In this document: in pieces, positions 45,505 through 54,677 of the stretch | Layout of the letters: the number at the start of each line of letters is the position of its first letter | How positions within the stretch are numbered: the stretch's first letter is position 1 | Assembly (NCBI RefSeq): GCF_000293805.1 | Contig: NZ_AMBZ01000001.1 | Span: 1,268,001 to 1,332,000, forward strand | Direction: 5' to 3' | Source: Paenibacillus alvei DSM 29 | Lineage (GTDB): Bacteria; Bacillota; Bacilli; Paenibacillales; Paenibacillaceae | DNA length: 64,000 bases | The notes under the pieces: generated by a model | Told to the model about the DNA's origin: nothing | The model's database searches: none | Seen by the model: the letters and a program-made list of their open reading frames with translations, nothing else | Program-made: the position numbers and the translations under genes

Positions 45505-45816
45505 CGTATCATTATCCCTGCTTAACCCCAACGATATCAACTTATACAATGCCTGAATCATCGAATTAGCTGCAGACATGAGCAAAGGTTCGAATTTAGT
45601 TTAGCCTGCAATCCATCATTTTGCGAACGTATTTGCGTGGAGTTAATTGTTCTCCGCTTTGCACCTTTTTCTCATAATTGGATTGGAACGCAGGCTGACG
45701 GGCAAGATGAATTTAGCGTTTGATAGTGGGAAGGATAATTATTGTTCCTTTGAAACTAATAAAAGTTATGTTACTTTATATTATATAGTATCATATGAAT
45801 AAAGGAGGCGAACACG

Positions 45817-46896
45817 ATGACCGATAAACCGGTTGTTGATCTGGAAATTGGAATCAGCACTTTTTTGGAAGCGTCGACGGATCCGGTGACCGGTGAGCGC
45901 ATCAGTCATACCGAGCGACTACAGCGAGCAGTTGAAGAGATGGTACTCGCCGATCAAGTTGGACTAGATGTCTATGGCATTGGCGAACATCATCGGTATG
46001 AGTATGCTGCTTCGGCCCCTGCAGTCATTCTGGCGGCAGCGGCAGCCCAGACGAAGCATATTCGGCTGACCAGCGCCGTTACTGTCCTGTCCTCAGACGA
46101 TCCGGTACGCGTTTATCAGCAGTATGCTACACTGGACGCCATCTCGAATGGACGTGCTGAGATTATGGCAGGCCGCGGCTCATTTGTCGAATCCTTCCCG
46201 TTGTTTGGGTACAGCCTGAATGATTACGAACAATTGTATGAAGAGAAGCTGGAGCTTCTGCTCGCTATCCGGGAATCGGAGAAGATAAGCTGGCGTGGAA
46301 GCCGCCATCGCGCAGCCATTGATAATCTTGGTGTGTACCCTCGAGCTGTCCAGAACCCTCTTCCCGTCTGGATTGCCACCGGCGGCAACGCGGAATCATC
46401 TGTCCGGGCCGGTACACTTGGATTGCCGGTTGTTTATGCGATCATAGGAGGCATGCCGGAGCGCTTTGCGCCGCTTGTCCAGCTCTATAAGAGATCTGCC
46501 GCTAAGGCTGGACACGATGTAAACAAGCTGCAAATTGCCACTCACTCGCACGGGATTGTAGCTGATTCTGCAGAGAAGGCAGCCGAGCTGCTGTTCCCGG
46601 GAACACAAGCCATGATGAACAAGATCGGACGTGAGCGTGGCTGGGGAGCTCAGTACACACGCGCAACCTTCGATGAAGACTCCAAATTGCGTGGTTGCTT
46701 ATATGTTGGCGATCCAGAGCACGTCGCTGAAAAAATCGTACTGCTCCGCCGCAACCTGGGTGTGACGCGCTTCTTCTTACACTGTGACGTCGGTTCAATC
46801 CCTCACCGTGATATCCTGCGTTCGATTGAACTGCTCGGAACCAAGGTTGCGCCGCTCGTACGCAAGGAACTGGCACGTACCGAGGGCAAAGCGTAA
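45817..46896 (+). CDS. LLM-class flavin-dependent oxidoreductase
   Basis: 359 aa, AAAGGAGG 8 nt ahead of ATG 45817. Luciferase-like monooxygenase fold: VDLEIGISTFLEA, DVYGIGEHHRYEYAASAPAV, TKHIRLTSAVTVLSSDDPVR, NGRAEIMAGRGSFVESFPLF, LPVWIATGGNAESSVRAG. Belongs to the short-chain LLM subgroup with a conserved G-E-H-H after the first strand. Substrate not predictable. Monocistronic, with a terminator at 46942-46978. Confidence 0.88.
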   Translation: MTDKPVVDLEIGISTFLEASTDPVTGERISHTERLQRAVEEMVLADQVGLDVYGIGEHHRYEYAASAPAVILAAAAAQTKHIRLTSAVTVLSSDDPVRVYQQYATLDAISNGRAEIMAGRGSFVESFPLFGYSLNDYEQLYEEKLELLLAIRESEKISWRGSRHRAAIDNLGVYPRAVQNPLPVWIATGGNAESSVRAGTLGLPVVYAIIGGMPERFAPLVQLYKRSAAKAGHDVNKLQIATHSHGIVADSAEKAAELLFPGTQAMMNKIGRERGWGAQYTRATFDEDSKLRGCLYVGDPEHVAEKIVLLRRNLGVTRFFLHCDVGSIPHRDILRSIELLGTKVAPLVRKELARTEGKA

Positions 46897-46941
46897 GACT
46901 TAATGGCGATCCGCTCTATAGTCTTTTTAACGAATGATAAG

Positions 46942-46978
46942 GAGGCTCGCCCGGAAGAATGCCGGGCAGCCTCTCTTT
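46942..46978 (+). terminator. Terminator of the LLM oxidoreductase gene
   Basis: GAGGCT.GCCCGG / CCGGGC.AGCCTC stem, followed by TCTTTGCATTTCTT. Confidence 0.8.
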
Positions 46979-47153
46979 GCATTTCTTCTTAAGTATTTGG
47001 TTCCTCCAGTTGTTTAAATAGTGGCGAAGGCAAATCTTCGGGTTTAATTCTATATTTGATCATAATCCCCTCTCGTCTCCAAGGGGGATCTCAGTTATGC
47101 CTCGACCGGCATACAATGCATTTTGTGAAAAAAAGAACAATTTGGCTATTGAT

Positions 47154-47199
47154 TTGTGAAATAAATCACAGTACACTGTAATTGTGAAATATGTCACAT
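47154..47199 (+). promoter_or_regulatory. Two Rex/Fnr-like operators before the NADH oxidase gene
   Basis: TTGTGAAATAAATCACAG (47154-47171) and TTGTGAAATATGTCACAT (47182-47199). Both contain the perfect TGTGA-N6-TCACA dyad of CRP/Fnr proteins and a full TTGTGAA half of the Rex consensus; centres are 28 bp apart. Rex (NADH/NAD+ sensor) control would suit nox; Fnr is the alternative. Confidence 0.65.
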
Positions 47200-47254
47200 T
47201 GATATTCAACCATTTGGTTTTTCACTAGATGTTACAGCTCAGGGAGGAATTACG

Positions 47255-48616
47255 ATGAAAATTGCAGTAATTGGATGTACCCATGCCGGAACAGCAGCGA
47301 TAGTCAACGCTGCCAAACTTTATCCCGATGCCCATATTACCGTTTATGAACGCAACGATAACATATCGTTTTTATCTTGCGGGATCGCTTTGTACGTAGG
47401 CGGGGTCGTGAAGCAGCCGGAAGGGCTCTTTTACTCCTCTCCACAGCAACTGGCCGATTTGGGGGTCATTGCCCGCATGCGTCATGAGGTTCTTTCTGTT
47501 GATACGGATGCGAAAACGATGCAAGTGCGCAATCTGCTGACCGGAGAAGAATTCACGGATTGTTTTGATAAGCTGATTGTCACGACGGGATCTTGGCCGG
47601 TCATTCCACAGCTCCCTGGCATGGAGCTTGACAACATTCTACTGTGCAAAAACTATGAACATGCCAATTCCATTATTGAAAAAGCAAAACAAGCAAATCA
47701 TATTACAGTAGTTGGTGCTGGATATATCGGAGTAGAGCTTGTAGAGGCATTCCAGCAAAGTGGCAAGCAGGTAACGCTGATTGACAGCGCTGACCGGATT
47801 TTGAACCGTTATTTGGACGCTGAATTCAGTTGCAAGATCGAAGAAGCATTCCGCGACAAAGGCATAAATTTGGAGCTTGGACAGACTGTAGAAGGTTTTG
47901 AAGGCAAGGACGGCCTAATAAACCTTGTCATTACTGATAAGGGCAAAATTGAAACGGATATGGTCATTCTCTGTATCGGATTCCGCCCGAATACCCAACT
48001 GCTGAAAGGCCAAGTGGATATGCTGCCAAATGGAGCGATCATCGTCGACCCATATATGCAGACTAGCAAGCAGGATGTATTCGCTGCCGGCGACAGTTGT
48101 GCTGTACATTACAATCCAACCGGCAAGGCCGCTTATATTCCGTTGGCTACAAATGCAGTACGGATGGGGATGCTGGTAGCACGCAATCTGATACAGCCAA
48201 CAACAAAATATTTAGGCACGCAAGGGACGTCAGGCCTTAAAATATATGATTTCAATCTCGCCTCGACCGGACTTACCGAAATCGCATGCGCCGACGAGAA
48301 GATCGAGGCCGAAGCGGTTATGATAACAGACGCCTACCGTCCGGAATTTATGCCTACGGCAGAGACGCTAACCTTGAAGGTTGTATATGAAAAGGAAAGC
48401 CGCCGTCTGCTGGGGGCACAAATCATGTCCAAAGTCGATCTGACCCAAGCGATGAACACAATGTCGGTATGCATTCAAAACGGGATGACAATCGACGAAC
48501 TGGCTTTTGTCGACTTCTTCTTCCAGCCTCACTTTAACAAGCCTTGGAACTTTTTGAATACAGCCGGCATTGCCGCGCTTCCTCAGATCGTAGACAAAGA
48601 ACTGCAGCACGCCTAA
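47255..48616 (+). CDS. nox: NADH oxidase (water-forming), FAD- and Cys-dependent
   Basis: 453 aa, AGGGAGG ahead of ATG 47255. Oxidises NADH with O2 to water. FAD motif VIGCTHAGTAAIVNAA; redox Cys42 in SFLSCGIALYVGG; NADH-binding VVGAGYIGVELVEAF; second FAD motif VFAAGDSCAVHY; dimerisation C-terminus (NTMSVCIQNGMTIDELAFVD). The single Cys at position 42 fits the Nox / CoA-disulfide-reductase family; CoA-disulfide reductase is the main alternative. Control by Rex/Fnr boxes upstream fits NADH balance at low oxygen. Confidence 0.9.
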   Translation: MKIAVIGCTHAGTAAIVNAAKLYPDAHITVYERNDNISFLSCGIALYVGGVVKQPEGLFYSSPQQLADLGVIARMRHEVLSVDTDAKTMQVRNLLTGEEFTDCFDKLIVTTGSWPVIPQLPGMELDNILLCKNYEHANSIIEKAKQANHITVVGAGYIGVELVEAFQQSGKQVTLIDSADRILNRYLDAEFSCKIEEAFRDKGINLELGQTVEGFEGKDGLINLVITDKGKIETDMVILCIGFRPNTQLLKGQVDMLPNGAIIVDPYMQTSKQDVFAAGDSCAVHYNPTGKAAYIPLATNAVRMGMLVARNLIQPTTKYLGTQGTSGLKIYDFNLASTGLTEIACADEKIEAEAVMITDAYRPEFMPTAETLTLKVVYEKESRRLLGAQIMSKVDLTQAMNTMSVCIQNGMTIDELAFVDFFFQPHFNKPWNFLNTAGIAALPQIVDKELQHA

Positions 48617-48626
48617 ACGGACAAAA

Positions 48627-48675
48627 TAAAAAATGCCATCGGGTCATCTTTCCAGATGATCCGGCGGCATTTTTG
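48627..48675. terminator. Bidirectional terminator between nox and the CPBP gene
   Basis: AAAAAATGCC..GGATCATCT-type long stem ending GGCGGCATTTTTT; serves the two converging genes. Confidence 0.85.
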
Positions 48676-49516
48676 GTGCTATTAGACCAGTATCCCCTAT
48701 GTGTAAGGAATCTTTAACATCTCTCTTTCCATACAATACGTTTTTGGGATTTATCACGACGAGTATAACAGCCACTATCGAATAAAGAATTGCGCTATAC
48801 ATAATTAACTCCATTAAGCTTTCATTTATTAAGCCGATAAAGAAATTAAACAATTGGTGGATCAGGATTGGAATCGTTAAATTCTGATTTACGTTATAAA
48901 ATGCGGTCATCACAATCTTCGTAGCGATGAGTGCAATCATAAAGAATGCGATATATTTGATTAAATCCATGCCCGCGTATCCTATAGTAAACCATACAGG
49001 CAGATGCCACATCCCCCACCAAAACCCGATGATAATCGAAGCCTTTAATGGTGAGTGCCTCTTTTGGAGCTCAATCTGTGCGAAAGCCCTCCAGCCTAAC
49101 TCTTCTCCCAATGGCCCTGCAAAAAGATTTTTTACGAAAACGTAGATCAGCATCCCATACGAAGAGATTGTAAACATTGAGCCTGCTTCGCGGTGATAAG
49201 ATACGAGAAACAAAGTCAGCAAAAATAAGAGGACTTGAATCATACCGGCAATAAGAATTACGATCCAATTAAGCTTATTCTTGAATGTATCTTTTACAAA
49301 TCGCATAAAACGCTGACCAGGATAGATTTTGCGAAATAGCACAACAAAAGCAAAGGTCGATGACCAAGCCGAGATACAAAACAGGACGTCAATGACCCAT
49401 GCAGGAAACCCTAGCATGCTTACTGCTCCGACAAGGCAAAAAAATGGCCAGAAAATGATATTGGTTAAGAAAATAAAACTTGCTACCGGTTTTTTGAGTT
49501 TCTTTTCTCTACTCAT
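48644..49516 (-). CDS. CPBP-family intramembrane glutamic protease (CAAX protease-like)
   Basis: Start ATG 49516 (MSREKKLKKP), 290 aa, about eight transmembrane segments. Motif 1 EExxxR in GPLGEELGWRAFAQIEL, motif 2 FWWGMWHLP, motif 3 HQLFNF are all present, so it is probably active. In Firmicutes such proteins are often linked to bacteriocin immunity or membrane-protein turnover; nothing nearby fixes the role. Confidence 0.88.
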   Translation of the reverse strand: MSREKKLKKPVASFIFLTNIIFWPFFCLVGAVSMLGFPAWVIDVLFCISAWSSTFAFVVLFRKIYPGQRFMRFVKDTFKNKLNWIVILIAGMIQVLLFLLTLFLVSYHREAGSMFTISSYGMLIYVFVKNLFAGPLGEELGWRAFAQIELQKRHSPLKASIIIGFWWGMWHLPVWFTIGYAGMDLIKYIAFFMIALIATKIVMTAFYNVNQNLTIPILIHQLFNFFIGLINESLMELIMYSAILYSIVAVILVVINPKNVLYGKRDVKDSLHIGDTGLIAPKMPPDHLER

Positions 49517-49623
49517 GCATAATCCCCGCTTCAACTAAGTATTTCGTAAATAGCAACACGTTCCATTTACGAACACCTTCAGCTTAAACCTGGGGGTAAC
49601 TCACAGGTCAATACCCGTCTGTC

Positions 49624-50418
49624 TTACTTTATAGGTGCATAAATTTCCAAAAACACACGTTCGAGTCCATCCTCATAAGTAGTAAGCAATAGATTGATGT
49701 AAACGAGTCCCAAAAGCTCATACTCCTTTTCCATTGCTGCTTTTCGCAAACTAGCTTCTACCTGATGATCAATGCTTTCTTCCCCCGTTGCCCATCTTCC
49801 ATTTTCAATAACGGTATACAAACATTTAGGATGAACTAGGATTTCCCCTTCTATATCACGCTTATGTTCCTCTACTCTTCTAACAATGATAAACTTATCT
49901 TCAATCATACCTTCTTCATTGAATCGTATAACTCTTCTTAAAGAGGTTAGTGTCACTGCTTTTTTTACGTTTTCTGTATTCTGTTTTAAAGCTTCATATT
50001 CTTCGTACGCAGTGAAATGTTCGATTTCGCCCGTTATTTCTAAAGGCTTCATTTCTTTGAGTATGTATTTCCCTAAGAACTGTTTAATTTTCCCGCAGTC
50101 TTCCTTAACAAGCTGGAGCTTTTTTAACAACAGCTTTTTATATTCGATTTCCTCCCATACATCCCGCTCTTTCTCTTCTAATAAGGACTGTATCCCCTCT
50201 ATACTCTTCCCTTTTCTTAATTCCTGGATTTTTTTAATTTCAAAATCGATTTCTCTATAAAAATTAACGGTTGCAATATCATAGATATCAAAATGATTAT
50301 ATGTTCTATACCCATTCTCCCTATTTTGCTCCGGCTTTACTAATTCCTTCTCTTCATAAAACTTCAACGTATCTCGAGATACCCCTAAATATTTTGCTAC
50401 TTGCCCAATGGTGTACAT
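49624..50418 (-). CDS. MerR-family regulator with effector-binding domain
   Basis: Start ATG 50418 (MYTIGQVAKYLGVSRDTLKF) after AAGGGGAGTATC; an upstream in-frame ATG adds 15 residues without a good ribosome-binding site. 264 aa. N-terminal winged HTH, dimerisation coiled coil (EGIQSLLEEKERDVWEEIEY), then a GyrI-like ligand domain (HFTAYEEYEALK..RRVIRFNEEGMIED..GLVYINLLLTTYEDGLERVF). Resembles multidrug-sensing MerR proteins (BmrR/BltR type); no efflux pump is adjacent. Confidence 0.85.
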   Translation of the reverse strand: MYTIGQVAKYLGVSRDTLKFYEEKELVKPEQNRENGYRTYNHFDIYDIATVNFYREIDFEIKKIQELRKGKSIEGIQSLLEEKERDVWEEIEYKKLLLKKLQLVKEDCGKIKQFLGKYILKEMKPLEITGEIEHFTAYEEYEALKQNTENVKKAVTLTSLRRVIRFNEEGMIEDKFIIVRRVEEHKRDIEGEILVHPKCLYTVIENGRWATGEESIDHQVEASLRKAAMEKEYELLGLVYINLLLTTYEDGLERVFLEIYAPIK

Positions 50419-50463
50419 GATACTCCCCTTTTCTGTGCTACAAACCTGAATACACGTTCCCAC

Positions 50464-50992
50464 AGTAGATATTCGTTTTTTAACATAAAAACTGTCTCAG
50501 ACAATCTTATCTAAAGGGGAAAATCGCCACAACCTGCAACCGTACATTTCGATTTCAAATCAGTATCATAAAGAAATTCAAAGTCCTCTCCCAACCACGT
50601 ACTGTTGAATAACAATTGGGATTTTATAGTATTTTTAAAATCAGTCTTGACACTCCTTAGTTGTTGTAACTATAATGGTTACATCAAGAGGGTGCTTCTA
50701 AAGCACATAAGCAATAACAATTCCATTGCGGTTCAGATTCATTTTTCAATATGAAAAGCGAACCTCTTTTTTTGGAATTGTTGTAACTATAATAGTTACA
50801 ACGAAAGATATCGAAATACTTCGAAAGGAGAATGTCGCCTACGACCCGCTTGATATGCCGGTTGCTAAATACGCAAACACAAGATAAAACCGCATGCATA
50901 TGAGCTGTGACGGGCATACTTTACCTACTTTAGGAAGTCACGAAACGTTTCTGTTTCAACAATTATTATCAGCATAAGAAAGAGGGAGATTT
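50464..50992 (+). promoter_or_regulatory. Repeated promoter/operator region upstream of the MBL lipoprotein gene
   Basis: Promoter TTGACA (50647-50652), 18 bp, TATAAT (50671-50676), with the -10 inside a dyad GTAAC..GTTAC (50666-50682). A second copy, a perfect 23-bp palindrome with arms GTTGTAACTAT / ATAGTTACAAC, is at 50780-50802, 114 bp downstream. No convincing ORF lies between the copies, and only an unstarted 30-codon frame follows the second. The spacing and repetition suggest repressor-controlled tandem promoters, or the remains of a deleted gene. Confidence 0.6.
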
Positions 50993-50995
50993 GTG

Positions 50996-51931
50996 ATGTT
51001 TAGTAAGAAATCATCTATAGGAGTTATTTTGTTGCTTAGTTTCACGCTATTGCTAAGCGCATGTGCCGGCAGGGCGAATACGGCGAACAATGCAAGTGAA
51101 GAGGCTAAGAAGCCTGCACCGACGACTGAACTGAAAATCACGCCGTTCAACCCTGGAGAAAATGGTCTTTTCCCTGTCAGCTCAAGCCTAATCGAAGGAC
51201 CGAACGAGGTATTGCTCGTTGATGCTCAATTTGAAAAAAGCAACGCCGAAAAACTGGTCAAAATGATCCGTGACACGGGTAAGAAGTTGTCTACGGTGTA
51301 TATCAGCCATCAAGATCCGGATTTCTACTTCGGCTTGTCAGCGATCCGCAAAGCCTTTCCTGATGTAAAAATAGTTGCTACCCCCGCCACTGTGGAAGGG
51401 ATTAAGGCGACAATCAAGCTAAAGAATGATTTCTGGGGTCCAATCCTGAAAGAAAACGCTCCGACAGAACTGATTGTGCCTGATGTCCTAGACGGTGATA
51501 AGCTGACAGTCGATGGTGAAACCGTACAGGTAGTCGGTCTCAATGGTTCTGATCCGTCTCATACCGTCCTTTGGGTTCCGTCTAAAAAAACCATTTTGGG
51601 CGGCGTACCTATCTATGAAAACCTGCATGTCTGGATGGCAGACAACCAGACCCCAGAGAGCCGTGTTCACTGGCGGGAGATTCTGAATCAGATTCTTGAC
51701 CTGAAGCCAGAACGGGTTATCCCGGGTCATTACCTTGGCAAGAGCTCTGAGAATACATCCAGTGTCACCTTCACTCGTGACTATATTGCAAAATTTGAAG
51801 AAGCGGCTAAACAGTCTAAAAATTCTGCTGAACTGATTGCAGCGATGAAGAAGGCTTACCCGAACTTCAAGAACACAAGTGATCTGGAAATGGGCGCACA
51901 AGTAATAAAAGGCGAGCGTTCATGGCCTTGA
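50996..51931 (+). CDS. MBL-fold lipoprotein
   Basis: Start ATG 50996, 7 nt after GGGAG (GTG 50993 is in frame). 311 aa. Lipoprotein signal: GVILLLSFTLLLSAC with Cys at the lipobox, so anchored outside the membrane. Metallo-beta-lactamase fold: SHQDPDFYFG (a degenerate HxxxDH motif, with Gln and Phe where metal-binding residues are usual), DPSHTVLWVPSKKTILGG, and VIPGHYLGK. Substrate unknown. The altered first motif questions normal di-zinc chemistry. Single gene between its operator region and a terminator. Confidence 0.85.
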   Translation: MFSKKSSIGVILLLSFTLLLSACAGRANTANNASEEAKKPAPTTELKITPFNPGENGLFPVSSSLIEGPNEVLLVDAQFEKSNAEKLVKMIRDTGKKLSTVYISHQDPDFYFGLSAIRKAFPDVKIVATPATVEGIKATIKLKNDFWGPILKENAPTELIVPDVLDGDKLTVDGETVQVVGLNGSDPSHTVLWVPSKKTILGGVPIYENLHVWMADNQTPESRVHWREILNQILDLKPERVIPGHYLGKSSENTSSVTFTRDYIAKFEEAAKQSKNSAELIAAMKKAYPNFKNTSDLEMGAQVIKGERSWP

Positions 51932-51954
51932 TTTAACGTTTGTTTCATATAAAT

Positions 51955-52029
51955 AAAAGGCCGTCATGCCTCCTCTGGAGCATTCCATCATCAGGTTAGC
52001 TTCAGTGCAGCGATACTGACGGCCTTTTT
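51955..52029. terminator. Terminator between the MBL lipoprotein and SUKH genes
   Basis: AAAAGGCCGTCA ... TGACGGCCTTTTT with a long internal stretch; symmetric, usable from both sides. Confidence 0.8.
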
Positions 52030-52485
52030 CTATAGAGTCACACTCGAATCTGTCAGTTCAAAATACCACTCTAGGAAGGAGTTAAAGCTTTTCCATTGCG
52101 AATTCAATTTACCAGCAAAAAAATCCTCCATCTGCCGGCCCAATCCTAAGCCCAACACTTCGTCTGTGTTCTTATTATAAAAAAAGCCGAACTCCCCTTC
52201 AAAGCTGTCCAACGGAATATATTCTTCAGGCAGGTTTAAAACGTCATGAGTTCTCTCCATACCTAACATATAATCCGAAGAATTGATCATAAACCAACAA
52301 ATCTGATAGATTTCACGTCGTCTACTATAGAAAGTCGGCCCATCCTCTGCATGCAAATAAAACGCAGCAAAATCTGAACCCAAATCAATGCCTAACTTTA
52401 CTAATTCATGTTCATACTCCTCTGTAATGTCTTCAAACCACCAGTTTTTGCTTTTGCAATAATTGATCACTTTTTCCGACAGCAT
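52030..52485 (-). CDS. SMI1/KNR4 (SUKH) family protein
   Basis: 151 aa, GGAGGAG ahead of ATG 52485. The C-terminal half (EEYIPLDSFEGEFGFFYNKN, VLGLGLG, WKSFNSFLEWYFEL) has the SUKH pattern. Most members are immunity proteins against contact-dependent or polymorphic toxins; there is no toxin partner next to it, so it is an orphan immunity candidate. Confidence in the fold is moderate. Confidence 0.7.
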   Translation of the reverse strand: MLSEKVINYCKSKNWWFEDITEEYEHELVKLGIDLGSDFAAFYLHAEDGPTFYSRRREIYQICWFMINSSDYMLGMERTHDVLNLPEEYIPLDSFEGEFGFFYNKNTDEVLGLGLGRQMEDFFAGKLNSQWKSFNSFLEWYFELTDSSVTL

Positions 52486-52688
52486 ATCGATTGCTCCTCC
52501 AATATAGTTATAAACTGTCTAAATTGTTCCCCTGAGTATATCACATCTCCTTTCGTTATCGTTGTTCGTGGCTTGCCTAATTGTGCTTCATTACAATGCG
52601 GGTACAGTCGATAAAATGGGCGGGGAAAGATGGGTTCGGATATAGTTAAATGATTTCTCTCCTTTTTACTTCGTATATGATTTCGTTT

Positions 52689-53699
52689 TTATTTCGTAAT
52701 GATTGGCAGTGGTGCATCAGGTGCCACAAGGTTTTGTTCGCGCATTTCTTCCCAGAACGCTGCCGGAATCACTGTGTTCAAGGCAGCTTTGTCTTCTGCA
52801 ATTCGCTCAGGGCGGCTAGCACCAGGAATGACAGCGGCAACCGCCGGATTCGCCAGTGAAAATTGCAAAGCAGCCGCTTTGATGCCGATGTTGTGACGTT
52901 CTGCAATGCTCTTGATTTTCTCAACTTTAGCCATAATTTCAGGTGATGCTTTTTGATACTCAAAGTGTGTTCCTCCAGCAAGAACACCAGAGCTATATGG
53001 ACCACCAACGACAATGTCCATATTGTGTTTTGCAGCCGCAGGCATTAACCGTTGCAGCGCACGCTTATGGTCTAATAATGTGTAACGACCAGCCAGCAAA
53101 GTTACATCTGGTTTAACTTCTTCCAAGTCCAGCAAGAGTTCAACTGGTTCTACTCGGTTTACTCCGAGTCCCCAACCTTTAATGACTCCTTCTTCACGCA
53201 AACGTGTTAGCGCACGGAATGCCCCTGTTTGGGCAGTTTCAAATTGGGAGATCCACTCATCACCATAAAAGTCTTGCGCCACATCATGAATATATACAAA
53301 ATCTATACGATCTGTTTGTAAACGTTTCAAACTATCCTCGATCGAGCGAAGGGTTGCATCCGCGCTATAGTCATTAATGATTTTATTTTTACGGCCGAAT
53401 TCGAAAAGCCCGCCTTTTTCTCCTAAATCACGAGCTGATGGGTCTTCCAATTCATCCGAAATGATTCGACCTACTTTTGTACTTAACACGTAATCATCAC
53501 GATTTCGTTTTGACAGAGCTTCACCAAGACGCATCTCCGCCAAGCCAGATCCATAAAGGGGGGCAGTGTCAAAGTAACGAATGCCACTTTCCCATGCAGC
53601 ATCTACAGTCGCTAATGCTTCCTCTTCTGGGATATTGCGGTACATATTACCTAGCGGCGCAGTACCAAAACCTAGTTTACCTTGCAGTATATTTCTCAT
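52689..53699 (-). CDS. Aldo/keto reductase (D-threo-aldose 1-dehydrogenase type)
   Basis: 336 aa, AGGAGGG ahead of ATG 53699. Catalytic tetrad positions: Asp and Tyr in YFDTAPLYGSGLAEMRLGEAL, Lys in YVLSTKVGRI, His in DFVYIHDVAQDF. C-terminal SLANPAVAAVIPGASRPERI is typical of the fucose/aldose dehydrogenase branch. A perfect 12-bp palindrome (AAGTACGTACTT, 53806-53817) is about 110 nt upstream of the start and may be an operator. Confidence 0.88.
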   Translation of the reverse strand: MRNILQGKLGFGTAPLGNMYRNIPEEEALATVDAAWESGIRYFDTAPLYGSGLAEMRLGEALSKRNRDDYVLSTKVGRIISDELEDPSARDLGEKGGLFEFGRKNKIINDYSADATLRSIEDSLKRLQTDRIDFVYIHDVAQDFYGDEWISQFETAQTGAFRALTRLREEGVIKGWGLGVNRVEPVELLLDLEEVKPDVTLLAGRYTLLDHKRALQRLMPAAAKHNMDIVVGGPYSSGVLAGGTHFEYQKASPEIMAKVEKIKSIAERHNIGIKAAALQFSLANPAVAAVIPGASRPERIAEDKAALNTVIPAAFWEEMREQNLVAPDAPLPIITK

Positions 53700-53805
53700 T
53701 TGAATAAACCCTCCTAAGATTTGTTCTGCCTCGAATTGAAAATTCGTTAGTCTGTAAGAATGGTTACTGACATGATTTATTATTGATCATGTAGACCAAA
53801 AAGAG

Positions 53806-53817
53806 AAGTACGTACTT
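53806..53817. promoter_or_regulatory. Palindrome upstream of the aldo/keto reductase gene
   Basis: AAGTACGTACTT, perfect dyad, within the 350-nt gene-free stretch 53700-54052 that otherwise holds only the promoter region and a CATGAT / ATCATG inverted repeat at 53771-53791. HxlR-type regulators bind similar sites, but none is encoded here. Confidence 0.35.
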
Positions 53818-54052
53818 TGTAGTGACATAGGGACTAAAAAGTAACCTATAAGGTACACCTCCTTTCCGACTCCTTGTACCTTTTTTAGAACCTCTAGTTG
53901 CCAACCAAAAACACCTCCAAGGTTGTCCCTCATATCCACTTACGATATAAGAGCATTCTCTTGAATATCATTTTTTTCTCTCGTGTCTTACGCGAGTAAC
54001 ATAGCATGTTGCTTACAAACACAACTTAACTTCTAAGCAGTAAGAAAATGCT

Positions 54053-54424
54053 TTACTTTCGCCAAAAGGTTGAGCAGTTTGCCTTATCCAACATATTAAA
54101 CTCAATCATTTTCTCAAGTAATGAGAAATGAACCGGACTGCTCCACGGAATACGAAACAACTGCTTCGTCTGTTCGTAGCCAGCCTGCTCAATTTCATCA
54201 GAAAAATGAACGATCCCTGCTCTTTCGGGGCCAACAGCCAAATGATTTTTGGATACGCTAAAGCCAATAATAAATGTGCCATGATCGGTAAACATAGGCT
54301 GATTCCACGCGATTTTAGGCACTAAATTTGGAAATTTCTGAATGATCCAAGCCAAAACCTCTTCTGTTCGATCCCGATGCTGCGGGTGCTCAATTTTCTC
54401 TAAAAAGTCTGCAAAAACATCCAT
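54053..54424 (-). CDS. DUF1801 family protein (YdhG/Fra-like)
   Basis: 123 aa after TTAGGAG. KIAWNQPMFTDHGTFIIGFSVSKNHLAVG and the IPWSSPVH turn match the DUF1801 family that includes B. subtilis Fra (YdhG), a frataxin-like iron chaperone. Whether this copy binds iron is unknown. Stand-alone gene. Confidence 0.8.
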   Translation of the reverse strand: MDVFADFLEKIEHPQHRDRTEEVLAWIIQKFPNLVPKIAWNQPMFTDHGTFIIGFSVSKNHLAVGPERAGIVHFSDEIEQAGYEQTKQLFRIPWSSPVHFSLLEKMIEFNMLDKANCSTFWRK

Positions 54425-54677
54425 GTTGTTCTCTCCTAAAATGAATACTTATTTTCACATAACATTATTGTCGCTGTACACCCATTCCTATTCCTTCAGT
54501 TAGGTTGCGTCCTTTTAACGTTAGGGATTATTGTTCTAATAGACAAAAACACCCTGCTAGATAATCATATCCAACGAGGTTTGATGGTGCAAATGTATGA
54601 AAATCAGCTCATAAGAAATCTTTTCCACTCGACTGGTTTTATAGTATTCTAGCCATAGGAGGGGTGAGGAAAAATCC

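Noticed and set aside
50803..50885. Small gene after the second palindrome
   Set aside because: The frame ENVAYDPLDMPVAKYANTR looks coding-like but has no start codon with a ribosome-binding site, and the ATG at AAGGAGAATG is too close to its SD.
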